Below, piece after piece: positions 18,214 to 28,707 of a stretch of DNA of 64,000 nt (position 1 is its first letter; the number at the start of each line of letters is the position of its first letter). The notes below the pieces were generated by a model. That model was not told where the DNA came from. It made no database searches and saw nothing but the letters and a program-made list of their open reading frames with translations. Source of the stretch: Hyphomicrobiales bacterium (GTDB taxonomy: Bacteria; Pseudomonadota; Alphaproteobacteria; Rhizobiales; TMED25); NCBI GenBank assembly GCA_029245795.1, contig JAQWOP010000021.1:32731-96730 (forward strand). Direction: 5' to 3'. The position numbers and the translations under genes are program-made.

Positions 18214-19533
18214 ATGAAGAAATATGCAATACACTATTTGTTATTAATCCTAATTTTATTTTCATTTCAAACAAATAAGACTTTTGCCGCATTAGAAATA
18301 GATGTAACTGAGGGTAATATAAAACCTCTTCCTATTGCAATTTCCTTTGTACGTGACATACAAAACAAAGATGAAGATTTAGGTATAAATATTTCCAAGG
18401 TTATCGCAAGTGATCTAGCTGGTTCTGGTTTATTTTATCCTATAAACCCAAAGGCTTTTCTTGAAGAAATAGTTTCCCTTGATAAGAAACCTAATTTTAA
18501 TTCTTGGAGAGTTATCAATACTGAATCATTGCTTACAGCTCAGGTTTATTATGAAGAAAATGATAGGTTCAGAATACAATATGAGTTATGGGATGTTGTT
18601 GCTGAGAAGGCACTTATTGAACGTGAACTTTTTACTTCAATTAATAAATGGAGGAGTGTTGCCCACGTTATTGCAGACGCAGTTTATGCTAGATTAACAG
18701 GAGAGAGTGGATACTTTGACACCAAAATAGCATTTATTGCCGAAAGTGGTTCAAAAATAAATAGAATTAAGAGGCTGGCTATAATGGATCAAGACGGATA
18801 TAATCCGAGGTTATTAACAACTGGAAATGACCTAGTATTAACACCTAGATTTAGTCCAAATTCTGAAGATCTAGTTTATTTATCATACAGGAATGGACAA
18901 CCACAGGTATATATCTACAATGTTGATTCTAATCAGACATATGTTGTTGGATCATTCCCAGGTATGTCATTTGCCCCTCGATTTTCGCCAGATGGAATGA
19001 AAATTATGATGAGTTTACAGGAGGGGGTTGGATCAAATATATTTGAGATGAATTTAAGTAGTTTTGAGAAAAGAAGATTAACAAATACCTCAGATATAAA
19101 TACGGCACCAAGTTACTCCCCAGATGCAAAGAATATTGTTTTTGAATCAGATAAATCTGGAACTCAACAGCTTTATGTAATGGACTCACAAGGAAATAAT
19201 GTAAGAAGAATAAGCTATGGAACTGGAAGTTATTCAACGCCAGTTTGGTCGCCTAGAGGCGACTATATTGCATTTACCAAGATCTCTAAAGGGAGGTTCA
19301 TGATAGGTATAATGTTTGCTGATGGAAGCGGTGAACGTATCATCACTGATGGTTACCATAATGAGGGACCAACATGGGCTCCAAATGGAAGAGTTTTAAT
19401 GTTTTTTAGGGAATCTCCTGGAGAAAAGGGAGGAGCAATGATATATTCTGTAGATGTGACTGGCTATAATGAGAGACTCATTGATACTCCTGGCTTTGCA
19501 TCAGATCCATCTTGGTCGGCGCTATTGCATTAG
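18214..19533 (+). CDS. tolB: Tol-Pal system beta-propeller protein TolB
   Basis: Periplasmic propeller protein that shuttles between Pal and TolA, 439 residues. The ATG at 18214 is preferred over the upstream GTG (18205) because AGGTGG lies at proper spacing and the result is a clean signal peptide (hydrophobic stretch ending TFAALE). Repeated blades are visible, for example [27 protein letters not shown] and [10 protein letters not shown]. An apparent intrinsic terminator separates it from pal. Confidence 0.95.
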   Translation: MKKYAIHYLLLILILFSFQTNKTFAALEIDVTEGNIKPLPIAISFVRDIQNKDEDLGINISKVIASDLAGSGLFYPINPKAFLEEIVSLDKKPNFNSWRVINTESLLTAQVYYEENDRFRIQYELWDVVAEKALIERELFTSINKWRSVAHVIADAVYARLTGESGYFDTKIAFIAESGSKINRIKRLAIMDQDGYNPRLLTTGNDLVLTPRFSPNSEDLVYLSYRNGQPQVYIYNVDSNQTYVVGSFPGMSFAPRFSPDGMKIMMSLQEGVGSNIFEMNLSSFEKRRLTNTSDINTAPSYSPDAKNIVFESDKSGTQQLYVMDSQGNNVRRISYGTGSYSTPVWSPRGDYIAFTKISKGRFMIGIMFADGSGERIITDGYHNEGPTWAPNGRVLMFFRESPGEKGGAMIYSVDVTGYNERLIDTPGFASDPSWSALLH

Positions 19534-19559
19534 GGATCTTATTTCAACTCTCATCAGAG

Positions 19560-19597
19560 ATTACATAATTTGTTAATAATTATGTGATATTTTTTTT
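19560..19597 (+). terminator. Intrinsic terminator/attenuator between tolB and pal
   Basis: An 11-bp stem (ATTACATAATT with AATTATGTGAT, one G-T pair) and a 7-base loop are followed almost at once by a run of eight T. It lies 26 bases after the tolB stop and 32 bases before pal, so it should reduce transcription into pal. The stem is AT-rich, so strength is uncertain. Confidence 0.6.
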
Positions 19598-19629
19598 AAA
19601 TAACTCTATTCAAAAAAGGAAAATTAACC

Positions 19630-20139
19630 ATGGTATATAAAAAAGTACTAAATTTTTCCATGACTTTTTTATTAATTTTTATCCTCGCGGGATGTGGCTC
19701 AAGACAAAAAATTGAGCAAGTCTTATTTGGAGGAGGAACTGATAATGAAGCTGACATAATTTCAAATGCAATCCCAGGTTCATCTCAAGATTTTACAGTT
19801 AACGTCGGTGACAGGGTATTTTTTGCAACAAACTCATCAAGTTTAGATGGTGATGCGAAAGCTATACTAGAAAGACAAGCATCATGGCTAGCTTTATATC
19901 CAGATATCGAAATCATTGTCGAAGGTCATGCCGATGAAAGAGGTACTAGGGACTATAATCTTGCGCTAAGTGCAAAGCGAGCTCAAGTTTCTCTATCATA
20001 TCTTGAAAGTTTAGGTATACAAGCTGATAGAATTGAGACCATGCCATATGGTAAAGAAAGACCGGTTGCAGCATGTGCTTCTGAAGCATGTTGGTCACAA
20101 AATAGAAGAGCATCATCAGTGGTTGTAACTGATCAATAA
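19630..20139 (+). CDS. pal: Peptidoglycan-associated lipoprotein Pal
   Basis: Outer-membrane lipoprotein anchoring the envelope to peptidoglycan, 169 residues. The lipobox LAGC follows a short hydrophobic signal (residues 6-21), and the OmpA-like domain contains VEGHADERGTRDYNLALS and the C-terminal RRASSVV. It partners TolB and TolA. The cpoB/ybgF gene that commonly follows pal is absent; a hairpin and then tilS come next. Confidence 0.96.
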   Translation: MVYKKVLNFSMTFLLIFILAGCGSRQKIEQVLFGGGTDNEADIISNAIPGSSQDFTVNVGDRVFFATNSSSLDGDAKAILERQASWLALYPDIEIIVEGHADERGTRDYNLALSAKRAQVSLSYLESLGIQADRIETMPYGKERPVAACASEACWSQNRRASSVVVTDQ

Positions 20140-20178
20140 AATATCAGCTGGATCTTTTGGTTCTTATATTATATTATT

Positions 20179-20216
20179 TCCACCTATTGATTAATAGGTG
20201 GATGGTATATTTTTTG
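20179..20216 (+). terminator. Hairpin terminator after pal
   Basis: A perfect 10-bp stem (TCCACCTATT and AATAGGTGGA) with loop GATT lies about 40 bases after the pal stop. A run of T begins about eight bases after the stem, which is farther than in an ideal intrinsic terminator, so termination could be partial or Rho-assisted. Confidence 0.5.
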
Positions 20217-20241
20217 AATTACCTGTAATGTGATATAGAAA

Positions 20242-21525
20242 ATGCTAAAAATAAAACCTTTCCCGCTATCTGATAGTAAAATATTAGATATTTTTTCATT
20301 CTTATCGAACAAAAAAAGAATTGCACTAGCTGTTTCTGGGGGCCGTGATAGCTGTGCCCTTATGCTTCTTATTAGCAAATGGCTATCAATTAAAAAAATA
20401 AATATTGAAGTACATGTTTTAACCGTAAATCATAAATTACGAAAAGACTCAGATTCTGAGTGCCAACAGGTCTCAGAAATTGCCAATGCATATGGATTTA
20501 ATCATCAAATACTTGTATGGGAACATAAGGAAATAAAAGCATCAATTCAAGAAAAGGCAAGAGAAGCAAGATATAAATTAATGCTAGAATATATTGAAGA
20601 AAATATGATCGACGCATTATTAACAGGGCATACATTAGATGATCAGGTTGAGACATTTATTATGCGTTTATCTAAAGGTAGTGGATTGGACGGATTAAGA
20701 TCTATTCAAGAGGTTAGAGATATAGACGGTGTTCTTCTTTATCGACCTTTATTGTCCATAACAAGAAATATGACAACTGAAATACTTAAATCTTCTAACC
20801 GAGAATGGATTGATGATCCTTACAATCAGGATCAGAAATTTGAAAGGATTAAAATAAGAAAAAATATACATCACCTTGAGAATTTAAATATATCCAGTGA
20901 AAATATTTCTAAGAGTATAAATAGATTGGCAAGATCTCAGCAAGCTATTCAACACACTGTGAATTATTTATTTCATGAGTTGGTCGAGATTAATTATCTA
21001 GGTTATATAACTATTAAAAAGCATAAGTTTGATCAATGTCCTGAAGATCTGGCAATTAGAATTATAGAAAGATGTTTGAGGATAGTTAATGGCGAAAAAA
21101 GGGTTTCACTTAGTTCGCTTGAGAAGGTTTATATAGATCTAATTAGAACAAAAAAATCAAAAACTATAAATGGGTGTGTCATTAAGGTCCTTAAATACAA
21201 ATATATAATTACCAGGGAAATAAGAGATATTAGATTTATAGATTTGAAATTAGGAGATGAGATTATTTGGGATAATAGGTTTAATGTTAATTTAAAATCT
21301 GGAGCTCATAGTGATTTCACTATTAAAAATCTAGGCAGATCAAATAATTTAGGGGAATCTCTCAAAAATACATACTTTGAAAATTTACCAAGTTATATAA
21401 TTGACTCACTGCCTGGTGGATTTATTAAAGATAAACTTGTATTACTTCCGAATATACACAATATATATAGTAGTAGTAATTTAATCGTAAAATTTATATC
21501 TTTTGAAGAAAGAACTAAGATATAA
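20242..21525 (+). CDS. tilS: tRNA(Ile)-lysidine synthetase
   Basis: Modifies C34 of tRNA-Ile(CAU) to lysidine so that it reads AUA. The 427-residue protein has the PP-loop ATPase motif ALAVSGGRDSCAL and the family motifs LLTGHTLDDQVETFIMRL and REWIDDPYN. The C-terminal half matches the longer, two-domain form. It follows pal and precedes ftsH, a common alphaproteobacterial order. Confidence 0.93.
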   Translation: MLKIKPFPLSDSKILDIFSFLSNKKRIALAVSGGRDSCALMLLISKWLSIKKINIEVHVLTVNHKLRKDSDSECQQVSEIANAYGFNHQILVWEHKEIKASIQEKAREARYKLMLEYIEENMIDALLTGHTLDDQVETFIMRLSKGSGLDGLRSIQEVRDIDGVLLYRPLLSITRNMTTEILKSSNREWIDDPYNQDQKFERIKIRKNIHHLENLNISSENISKSINRLARSQQAIQHTVNYLFHELVEINYLGYITIKKHKFDQCPEDLAIRIIERCLRIVNGEKRVSLSSLEKVYIDLIRTKKSKTINGCVIKVLKYKYIITREIRDIRFIDLKLGDEIIWDNRFNVNLKSGAHSDFTIKNLGRSNNLGESLKNTYFENLPSYIIDSLPGGFIKDKLVLLPNIHNIYSSSNLIVKFISFEERTKI

Positions 21526-21553
21526 CCATTGCTTATAAATAAGGAGTGAAGAA

Positions 21554-23482
21554 TTGGGTGGTTTTAAAAATATTGTTATTTGGTTAGTTATTGGTTTACT
21601 AATGATGGCGCTTTATAACGTTTTTCAGACGTCTAGTGAAAATCGAGGTATAAACGAAATAAGTTATACGACGCTTATATCGGAAGTATCTGGAGGTAAT
21701 GTAAGGGATGTTCTTATTTCTGGTGATGAAATAACTGGAACATTTAACGATGGAACAAAATTTCATTCATTTTCTCCTGATGATCCCCAATTAATAGAAA
21801 GATTAAATGACCAAGGCGTAAATATAAATGCCGAGCCTATCAAACAAAGTGCATTATTCTCAATTTTTATATCTTGGTTCCCGATGCTTTTACTTATCGC
21901 AGTTTGGGTCTTTTTCCTAAGGCAAATGCAGTCAGGTGGAAAAGGGGCAATGGGTTTCGGTAAATCGAAAGCAAAATTATTAAATGAAAAAAAAGGCAAG
22001 ATAACTTTTAATGATGTTGCAGGAATAGATGAGGCAAAAGAGGACCTTGAAGAAATCGTTGAGTTTCTAAAAGATCCCAAAAAATTTCAGTACCTTGGTG
22101 GAAAAATTCCCAAGGGAGCATTGCTAATAGGCCCACCTGGTACAGGAAAAACATTACTTGCAAGAGCTATTGCTGGAGAGGCCGGTGTTCCTTTCTTTAC
22201 CATATCAGGTTCTGATTTTGTTGAAATGTTTGTTGGTGTGGGTGCAAGTAGAGTTCGAGATATGTTTGAGCAAGCCAAAAAAAGTGCCCCTTGTATTATA
22301 TTTATTGATGAAATTGATGCTGTTGGTAGACATAGAGGAGCTGGTCTAGGCGGTGGGAATGATGAAAGGGAGCAAACTTTAAACCAGCTTTTAGTAGAAA
22401 TGGATGGTTTTGAGGAGAACGAAGGAATTATATTAATTGCAGCAACAAACAGACCTGATGTATTAGATCCTGCTTTACTAAGACCTGGTAGGTTTGATAG
22501 ACAAGTTGTAGTGCCTAACCCAGATCTTCTCGGTCGTGAGAAAATTTTGAAAGTGCATATTAGAGCAGTTAAGTTATCAGAAGAAATAGATCTTAAAGTA
22601 ATTGCAAGAGGAACACCTGGATTCTCTGGAGCAGACCTTGCCAACCTTGTAAATGAAGCTGCGTTGTTAGCAGCAAGAAGAGGAAAAAGAGTGGTAACCC
22701 AAGATGAATTTGAGGATGCAAAAGATAAAGTTATGATGGGTTCAGAACGTAGAACACTTGTAATGTCTGATGATGAAAAGAAATTAACAGCTTATCATGA
22801 GGCAGGGCATGCTCTTATCGCTATAAAGCAGAAAGCATCCGATCCTATTCATAAAGCGACAATTATTCCAAGAGGACGTGCATTGGGAATGGTCATGAGG
22901 CTTCCTGAGAGAGATCAACTTTCAATGACAAAAGAAAAACTCAAGGCTGACCTGGCTGTGGCAATGGGAGGTAGAGCTGCTGAAGAATTGATATTTGGTC
23001 ATGAAAAAGTTACTTCTGGTGCGCAATCTGATATAAAAATGGCAACAAATATGGCTAGAGCTATGGTAACACAGTTTGGGATGAGTGATGTATTAGGACC
23101 TTTATCATATGGTAATAATGAAGATGAAGTTTTTCTTGGATACTCTGTCGCCAAAACACAAAATTTATCAGAGCAAACTCAAAAGGTTGTTGATTCTGAA
23201 ATACATAAGTTAGTTGGTGAGGGTCATCAGGTTGCAACAGATTTAGTTTTAAAATTTAAAAATGAACTAGAAACTATAGCAGAAGGACTTCTTGAATATG
23301 AAACATTAAGTGGGCAAGAAATTACAGACTTGTTGAAAGGTATTACGCCAAAAAGAGTTGATTCAGAAGAAGAAGATCCACCTGGTGATGCCTCAACTAT
23401 TCCAACTAAAAATAATAAGGACACCAAAGAATCATCAGGTACAAAGAAGTCGCAGAAAATGAAACCTCAGACACAATCATAG
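21554..23482 (+). CDS. ftsH: ATP-dependent zinc metalloprotease FtsH
   Basis: Membrane-anchored AAA+ protease for quality control of membrane proteins and regulators such as sigma32. The 642-residue protein has two membrane helices (about 5-22 and 98-121), Walker A GPPGTGKT, Walker B IIFIDEID, the SRH region and the zinc motif HEAGH. The start is TTG at 21554, supported by AAGGAG eight bases upstream and by the usual short N-terminal tail before the first helix. Confidence 0.97.
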   Translation: MGGFKNIVIWLVIGLLMMALYNVFQTSSENRGINEISYTTLISEVSGGNVRDVLISGDEITGTFNDGTKFHSFSPDDPQLIERLNDQGVNINAEPIKQSALFSIFISWFPMLLLIAVWVFFLRQMQSGGKGAMGFGKSKAKLLNEKKGKITFNDVAGIDEAKEDLEEIVEFLKDPKKFQYLGGKIPKGALLIGPPGTGKTLLARAIAGEAGVPFFTISGSDFVEMFVGVGASRVRDMFEQAKKSAPCIIFIDEIDAVGRHRGAGLGGGNDEREQTLNQLLVEMDGFEENEGIILIAATNRPDVLDPALLRPGRFDRQVVVPNPDLLGREKILKVHIRAVKLSEEIDLKVIARGTPGFSGADLANLVNEAALLAARRGKRVVTQDEFEDAKDKVMMGSERRTLVMSDDEKKLTAYHEAGHALIAIKQKASDPIHKATIIPRGRALGMVMRLPERDQLSMTKEKLKADLAVAMGGRAAEELIFGHEKVTSGAQSDIKMATNMARAMVTQFGMSDVLGPLSYGNNEDEVFLGYSVAKTQNLSEQTQKVVDSEIHKLVGEGHQVATDLVLKFKNELETIAEGLLEYETLSGQEITDLLKGITPKRVDSEEEDPPGDASTIPTKNNKDTKESSGTKKSQKMKPQTQS

Positions 23483-23537
23483 AGTTGTCAATTTTATAAC
23501 TAGGTACCTTGTTGTAATTTAAATTGTGTATTATAAC

Positions 23538-24881
23538 ATGAAAAAAAGATATTTCGGTACAGACGGTGTTAGAGGTATTGCAAACAATAGTCCTATAACT
23601 GCTGATATTGCTCAAAAAATAGGAATAGCAACAGGCCTATATTTATCCAACGAGGCTCATCAAAAGAGAGTTGTTATAGCTAAAGATACAAGACTTTCGG
23701 GATATATGCTAGAATCGGCATTGACCTCCGGTTTTACTTCTGTGGGTATGGATGTATTTTTATTGGGTCCAATGCCTACGCCAGCTGTTTCACTCCTTAC
23801 AAAAGCATTGCGCGCAGATCTAGGGGTAATGATTTCTGCTTCCCATAATACGTATGAGTATAATGGAATAAAAATCTTTGGCAGCACAGGATATAAACTT
23901 AATGACTCCGAAGAGATAGAAATAGAAAATATAATTCAAAATATTGAACAGTTGGACATCAGTACAAAAGGAATTGGTAAAGCAAAAAGAATTGATGATG
24001 CGCAAGCAAGATATATTGAATATGTAAAGGGTACAATCGATAGAAAATTAACTTTTGAAGGAATGAAAGTAGTAGTTGATAGTGCTAATGGAGCTGGTTA
24101 TAAAGTGGCCCCACAAGCATTATGGGAACTAGGTGCAGAGGTTGTATCTATTGGTGATAAGCCAAATGGGTTAAATATTAATCATGAATATGGCTCAACT
24201 TCTCTTAAGAATATAGTTGATAGAGTTAAGAAAGATAAGGCTGATATTGGTATAGCTCTTGATGGTGATGCGGATAGGGTTATTATTATAGACGAAAAAG
24301 GGGATATTATTAATGGAGACTCTTTACTAGCAATAATTGCTTCTGAGTGGCAAAGTCTTGGTAAGCTTCTAAATAATGGAGTTGTTGCAACAACTATGTC
24401 TAATATTGGTCTTGAGGAGTATTTTGAAGAAAAAAAAATAAACCTTATTCGAACTGATATTGGTGATAGATACGTAGTTGAATATATGAAAGAGCATGGA
24501 TATAATATTGGTGGCGAGCAATCAGGTCATATTATAATTGGAGATTATTCAACAACGGGGGATGGACTCCTGACTGCAATTCAAGTATTAGCAATTATGA
24601 AAAAATACAAAAAGAAGATCAGTGAATTATCAGATCAAATGAAAGTTGTTCCTCAGATATTAAAAAATTTTAAATATGATAAAGCTAAGAATATTGATCC
24701 ATTGGATATAGAGGAAATTAATAAAATAGGCCAACTTAAAATAGGTAATTTGGGAAGAATATTAGTACGTTTATCAGGTACTGAACCTCTAATTAGAGTC
24801 ATGGGGGAGTCGAGGGACAAAAAGCATTTAAATAAAACTATAGATGATATTATGCAAATTATAAAAAAAAAATTTAATTAA
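23538..24881 (+). CDS. glmM: Phosphoglucosamine mutase
   Basis: Interconverts glucosamine 6- and 1-phosphate for UDP-GlcNAc and so for peptidoglycan and lipid A. The 447-residue enzyme starts properly at MKKRYFGTDGVRG (ATG 23538), four codons inside the ORF-track start. The phosphoserine loop GVMISASHNTYEYNG, the metal loop ALDGDADRVI and the sugar loop GEQSGH are intact. The folP gene often found before glmM is absent. Its stop overlaps the convergent EamA gene by four bases. Confidence 0.96.
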   Translation: MKKRYFGTDGVRGIANNSPITADIAQKIGIATGLYLSNEAHQKRVVIAKDTRLSGYMLESALTSGFTSVGMDVFLLGPMPTPAVSLLTKALRADLGVMISASHNTYEYNGIKIFGSTGYKLNDSEEIEIENIIQNIEQLDISTKGIGKAKRIDDAQARYIEYVKGTIDRKLTFEGMKVVVDSANGAGYKVAPQALWELGAEVVSIGDKPNGLNINHEYGSTSLKNIVDRVKKDKADIGIALDGDADRVIIIDEKGDIINGDSLLAIIASEWQSLGKLLNNGVVATTMSNIGLEEYFEEKKINLIRTDIGDRYVVEYMKEHGYNIGGEQSGHIIIGDYSTTGDGLLTAIQVLAIMKKYKKKISELSDQMKVVPQILKNFKYDKAKNIDPLDIEEINKIGQLKIGNLGRILVRLSGTEPLIRVMGESRDKKHLNKTIDDIMQIIKKKFN

Positions 24882-25774
24882 CTATTTTTTTGTCTTGAAC
24901 CAAATCTAGTAACAATTATTCCAAAAATTATTATAACCATTCCTAGAACTTGACTAAATTGTAGTGTCTCTTTTAGAAATAACGTACCAACTAATACTAC
25001 ATAAATAGGTAAAACATAGTGCGTTAGTGATACAAAGGTAGGACCAGCTATTTTTGTGAGATTAAACATCACAATACTTGCCATAGCTGTTGAAAATATT
25101 CCCATAATTAAGACTGAAATAAATGATATATCTAAGATTACTATGGAAGGAGCTCCTTCAGCAAATAGAGCAATTCCAATTGCAAAACTTGAGCCTATCA
25201 AAAAACTTCCAGAAGTTTTTTGCATGAGGGAGATATTAGGCATTATATTAACTGCTATATTTTGAATCGAATATCCAATGGCGGCAAGTAATATAGCTAT
25301 TTGAGGGAAAAGGTTATGATAGGTAGAATCATTCACAGCACTTAGATCCTCTGATAAGAGGGTGTAGAGTCCAATAAAACCAAAAACTACACCAAAAAAT
25401 TTAATAAGATTAAGTTTTTCATTTTGAACAAGAAAATGTGCTGCTATTATTGTAAATAGAGGACCTATCCCAAATAAAATTCCTCCAATACTAGTATCCA
25501 AGTATATTGTCCCCCAGCAAATGAGAAAGAAAGGAATAAAAGCCGTCATACCAATGAGAAATAACCATAACCAGTTAATATAACCTCTTGGTAGTTTTTC
25601 TCCCTTAAATTTAAGTATTGAAAAAATAATTATGAAACCAATTGCCAATCTAATAGCAACTATCCATAGAGGGCTAAAGTCAACTAATGCATATTTTGTT
25701 AGGGCAAATGTAGAACCCCAAAATATTACAAGTAATGATAAATAGAACCAGTTAAGGAGGGAAGAATTTTTCAT
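24878..25774 (-). CDS. EamA/DMT-family permease
   Basis: A 298-residue inner-membrane protein with about ten hydrophobic segments arranged as two EamA repeats, typical of drug/metabolite transporters (RhaT/YdcZ-type exporters of amino acids or metabolites). The N-terminal repeat begins FWGSTFALTKYAL and the second contains GIFSTAMASIVMFNLTK. The substrate cannot be read from sequence. It converges on glmM with a four-base overlap and has no downstream partner. Confidence 0.88.
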   Translation of the reverse strand: MKNSSLLNWFYLSLLVIFWGSTFALTKYALVDFSPLWIVAIRLAIGFIIIFSILKFKGEKLPRGYINWLWLFLIGMTAFIPFFLICWGTIYLDTSIGGILFGIGPLFTIIAAHFLVQNEKLNLIKFFGVVFGFIGLYTLLSEDLSAVNDSTYHNLFPQIAILLAAIGYSIQNIAVNIMPNISLMQKTSGSFLIGSSFAIGIALFAEGAPSIVILDISFISVLIMGIFSTAMASIVMFNLTKIAGPTFVSLTHYVLPIYVVLVGTLFLKETLQFSQVLGMVIIIFGIIVTRFGSRQKNS

Positions 25775-25890
25775 TTAAGATGAATAATTATTTATTTATA
25801 TATATATTGATTATGCTCAAAAAGAGATCAAGTCAAATTAATTAATTTTATAATTGATATATTGTTTTTTTTGAAGTATTAAAGAAATGG

Positions 25891-25933
25891 GACAGCTCTC
25901 CCCAACGAGAGTCAACTATCTGGAAGGGTAGAT
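25891..25933 (+). promoter_or_regulatory. serC leader RNA (two-hairpin motif masking the RBS)
   Basis: Two consecutive hairpins directly precede serC. Hairpin 1 pairs CTCTC (25896-25900) with GAGAG (25907-25911) around the loop CCCAAC. Hairpin 2 pairs CTATC (25916-25920) with GGTAG (25927-25931), and its loop and 3' arm hold the ribosome-binding sequence GGAAGGG four to six bases before the ATG. This matches my recollection of the alphaproteobacterial serC RNA motif, whose second stem sequesters the Shine-Dalgarno sequence. The ligand or trigger is unknown. Confidence 0.65.
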
Positions 25934-25934
25934 A

Positions 25935-27089
25935 ATGATACAGAAACCAAATAAAAAAACAAATAGGCCTTTGTTCTCATCAGGGCCATGTGCTAAGCAC
26001 CCAAATTGGTCAATAACTAATCTTGATATATCTGTGCTTGGAAGATCTCATAGGGCTAAGAAACCAAAAGAACTTATAGATCTTTCAATAAATTTAACTT
26101 CTGAAATACTTGAAATACCTAGTGATTATAAAATAGCTATTGTTCCAGCTTCTGATACGGGAGCATTTGAACTTGCTATGTGGAATGTACTCGGCCCAAT
26201 TGGTATCGATGTACTTGCATGGGAGTCATTCGGTAAGGGATGGGTTACTGACATCATTAATCAGTTAAAGTTATCAGATATTAATAAAATTGAAGCAGAT
26301 TATGGTTTGCTTCCTGACTTATCATCTGTAAATTCTGATAGAGATATAGTTTTTACTCTTAACGGAACAACATCAGGAGTTAAAGTTCCAAATCTAGAGT
26401 GGATTAGTGACCAAAGAAAAGGGCTAACACTATGTGATGCAACTTCAGGACTTTTTGCGCAAAGAGTGGATTGGAAAAAATTAGATATTACAACTTTTTC
26501 ATGGCAAAAGGTTTTGGGTGGTGAAGCACAGCATGGTATAATAATTTTATCTCCAAGAGCAATTGAAAGGCTTAATAGCTATAATCCACCATGGCCATTA
26601 CCGAAGATATTCAGAATAAAAAAGGGTGGTTTGGTTGATGATGCTATATTTGCTGGTTCGACTATTAATACGCCTTCTTTATTATGTGTTGCTGATTATG
26701 TGGATGCACTCAAATGGGCAAAAGAAGTTGGTGGTTTGACAAAATTAATAGGTATTGCAGATAATAATCTCAAAATAATAAGAGATTGGGTTGATAAAAA
26801 TGAATGGGTATCTTTTTTAGCAAAAGACCGAAATACTGTGTCTAATACTTCTGTTTGTCTCCAATTTTCTCTCGAAGATGAAGTAGCTAAGTATATTGAT
26901 ACTGTACATTTTTCAAAATCAATTCAAAAGAAGCTTGAAGAGGAAAATATTGGATATGATTTAGGTTCCTATAGAGATGCACCTCCTGGATTAAGAATAT
27001 GGGCAGGTGCAACTATTGATCCTGATGATATTAGGATTTTATTATCATGGGTTGAATGGGCATATTTGACTGTTTTGAAAGAGCAATAA
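25935..27089 (+). CDS. serC: Phosphoserine aminotransferase
   Basis: PLP-dependent enzyme converting 3-phosphohydroxypyruvate to phosphoserine. The 384-residue protein belongs to the alphaproteobacterial long type; it begins with FSSGPCAKHPNW and has the PLP lysine in TTFSWQKVLGGEAQHG. It is followed by serA after a short gap, giving the two-step serine branch from 3-phosphoglycerate. Its start codon lies right behind the serC leader hairpins, so translation is likely controlled. Confidence 0.96.
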   Translation: MIQKPNKKTNRPLFSSGPCAKHPNWSITNLDISVLGRSHRAKKPKELIDLSINLTSEILEIPSDYKIAIVPASDTGAFELAMWNVLGPIGIDVLAWESFGKGWVTDIINQLKLSDINKIEADYGLLPDLSSVNSDRDIVFTLNGTTSGVKVPNLEWISDQRKGLTLCDATSGLFAQRVDWKKLDITTFSWQKVLGGEAQHGIIILSPRAIERLNSYNPPWPLPKIFRIKKGGLVDDAIFAGSTINTPSLLCVADYVDALKWAKEVGGLTKLIGIADNNLKIIRDWVDKNEWVSFLAKDRNTVSNTSVCLQFSLEDEVAKYIDTVHFSKSIQKKLEEENIGYDLGSYRDAPPGLRIWAGATIDPDDIRILLSWVEWAYLTVLKEQ

Positions 27090-27111
27090 TTTTTTGAAAG
27101 GATTATCCGTT

Positions 27112-28698
27112 ATGACAATAAAGGTATTAGTTTCAGATAAACTAAGTGAAGAATCTGTAAAGATTTTCAAAGATAGAGGGATTGATGTAGACTATCAGCC
27201 AGAAATTGGAAAAGATAAAGAAAGATTAGCTCAAATAATAGGAAATTATGATGGTCTCGCAATAAGATCAGCAACAAAAGTGACCGAAAACATTCTTAAG
27301 AATGCAAATAAATTAAAGGTCATAGGAAGAGCTGGAATTGGGGTAGACAATGTTGATATTGTAGCCTCTACATCAAGTGGTGTTATTGTTATGAATACTC
27401 CATTTGGAAATTCAGTGACCACAGCCGAGCATGCCATTACTCTTATGATGGCTCTTGCAAGGCAAATACCTCAAGCAGATCATTCAACAAAATCAAGCTT
27501 ATGGGAAAAATCAAAATTTATGGGAGTTGAAATTACAAGTAAAACTCTAGGAGTTATTGGTTGTGGTAATATTGGATCTATTGTTATTGATCGAGCTAAA
27601 GGGCTTAAGATGAAAGTCATTGGGTTTGATCCATATTTAACCGAATCTCGGGCGGATACATTAGGCATAGAAAAAGTGGAGCTTAATGAAATATTTAAAC
27701 GATCTGATTTCATTACAATACATACTCCTCTTACTGATAAAACAAAGAATATTATTAATTCTGAAGCAATAAAAAAAATGAAACCTTCGGTAAGAATAAT
27801 TAATTGCGCGAGGGGCGGATTAATTGATGAAAAAGTACTCACTAAAGCTTTAAAAGAAAATAAAATAGCAGGAGCTGCAATTGATGTATTTGAAGAGGAG
27901 CCTGCAAAAAATAATCCTCTCTTTGACATTAAAAATGTAATTTGTACTCCACACTTAGGAGCCTCAACTTTAGAAGCTCAAGAAAAAGTTGCTATTCAAA
28001 TAGCAGAACAGATGAGTGATTTCCTCTTAACGGGAGCTATAACAAATGCTATTAACTTCCCATCTGTTTCAGCTGAGGATGCATCCTCAATGGAACCATA
28101 TCTGCTATTAGCAAAAAATCTTGGTTCTTTCGCTGGACAAATTACTGAGACTGCAATTCAGAATATAGTCATAGAATACTCGGGTGATATTGCAAATATG
28201 AACATTGAAACACTGACATCCACTATTGTCTGTAGTTTATTAAAGCCTCTCCTTGAAGATATTAATATGGTTAATTCACTTATAATTGCTAAAGAAAGAG
28301 GTATCAAAATTGAACAAATCAAGACAGATAGTCATGGTGTATATGGTTCTTATATTAAGGTTGCCGTGGATACAGAAAGGCAGCATAGATCACTAGCTGG
28401 TACTGTTTTCTCAGATAGATCTGCAAGAATTATTCAGATTAAGGACATAGATATGGAGGCAAAATTTGGCAGTTATATGATTTATATAACAAATAATGAT
28501 AAACCTGGATTAGTTGGTAAGATTGGTGAATGTCTTGGATCACAAGGTGTTAATATAGCTAATTTTAATTTAGGAAGAGATAAGATTGGTGGTAATGTAA
28601 TTGAGTTGATTGAAGTTGATACTCCAATTAATGATCGTGTCCTAAAAAAGCTTTCTGATATAGACGGGATTGTCCAAGTGAAGAAATTAAATTTTTAA
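27112..28698 (+). CDS. serA: D-3-phosphoglycerate dehydrogenase
   Basis: First step of serine synthesis, NAD-dependent oxidation of 3-phosphoglycerate. The long form, 528 residues, contains the catalytic and Rossmann parts (GRAGIGVDNVD, GVIGCGNIGS, ARGGLIDE, CTPHLGAST), an intervening domain and a C-terminal ACT domain (about 455-528) for possible serine feedback. The ATG at 27112 is chosen over the ORF-track TTG (27094) because GAAAGGA lies at proper distance. Confidence 0.96.
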   Translation: MTIKVLVSDKLSEESVKIFKDRGIDVDYQPEIGKDKERLAQIIGNYDGLAIRSATKVTENILKNANKLKVIGRAGIGVDNVDIVASTSSGVIVMNTPFGNSVTTAEHAITLMMALARQIPQADHSTKSSLWEKSKFMGVEITSKTLGVIGCGNIGSIVIDRAKGLKMKVIGFDPYLTESRADTLGIEKVELNEIFKRSDFITIHTPLTDKTKNIINSEAIKKMKPSVRIINCARGGLIDEKVLTKALKENKIAGAAIDVFEEEPAKNNPLFDIKNVICTPHLGASTLEAQEKVAIQIAEQMSDFLLTGAITNAINFPSVSAEDASSMEPYLLLAKNLGSFAGQITETAIQNIVIEYSGDIANMNIETLTSTIVCSLLKPLLEDINMVNSLIIAKERGIKIEQIKTDSHGVYGSYIKVAVDTERQHRSLAGTVFSDRSARIIQIKDIDMEAKFGSYMIYITNNDKPGLVGKIGECLGSQGVNIANFNLGRDKIGGNVIELIEVDTPINDRVLKKLSDIDGIVQVKKLNF

Positions 28699-28707
28699 TG
28701 TAATATT

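Noticed and set aside
22087-22644. 185-residue minus-strand ORF
   Set aside because: It is a shadow of ftsH on the opposite strand, with no start context or recognisable motif. The same applies to 6623..7093, 7181..7579, 27480..27929, 29409..29696 and most other short track entries.
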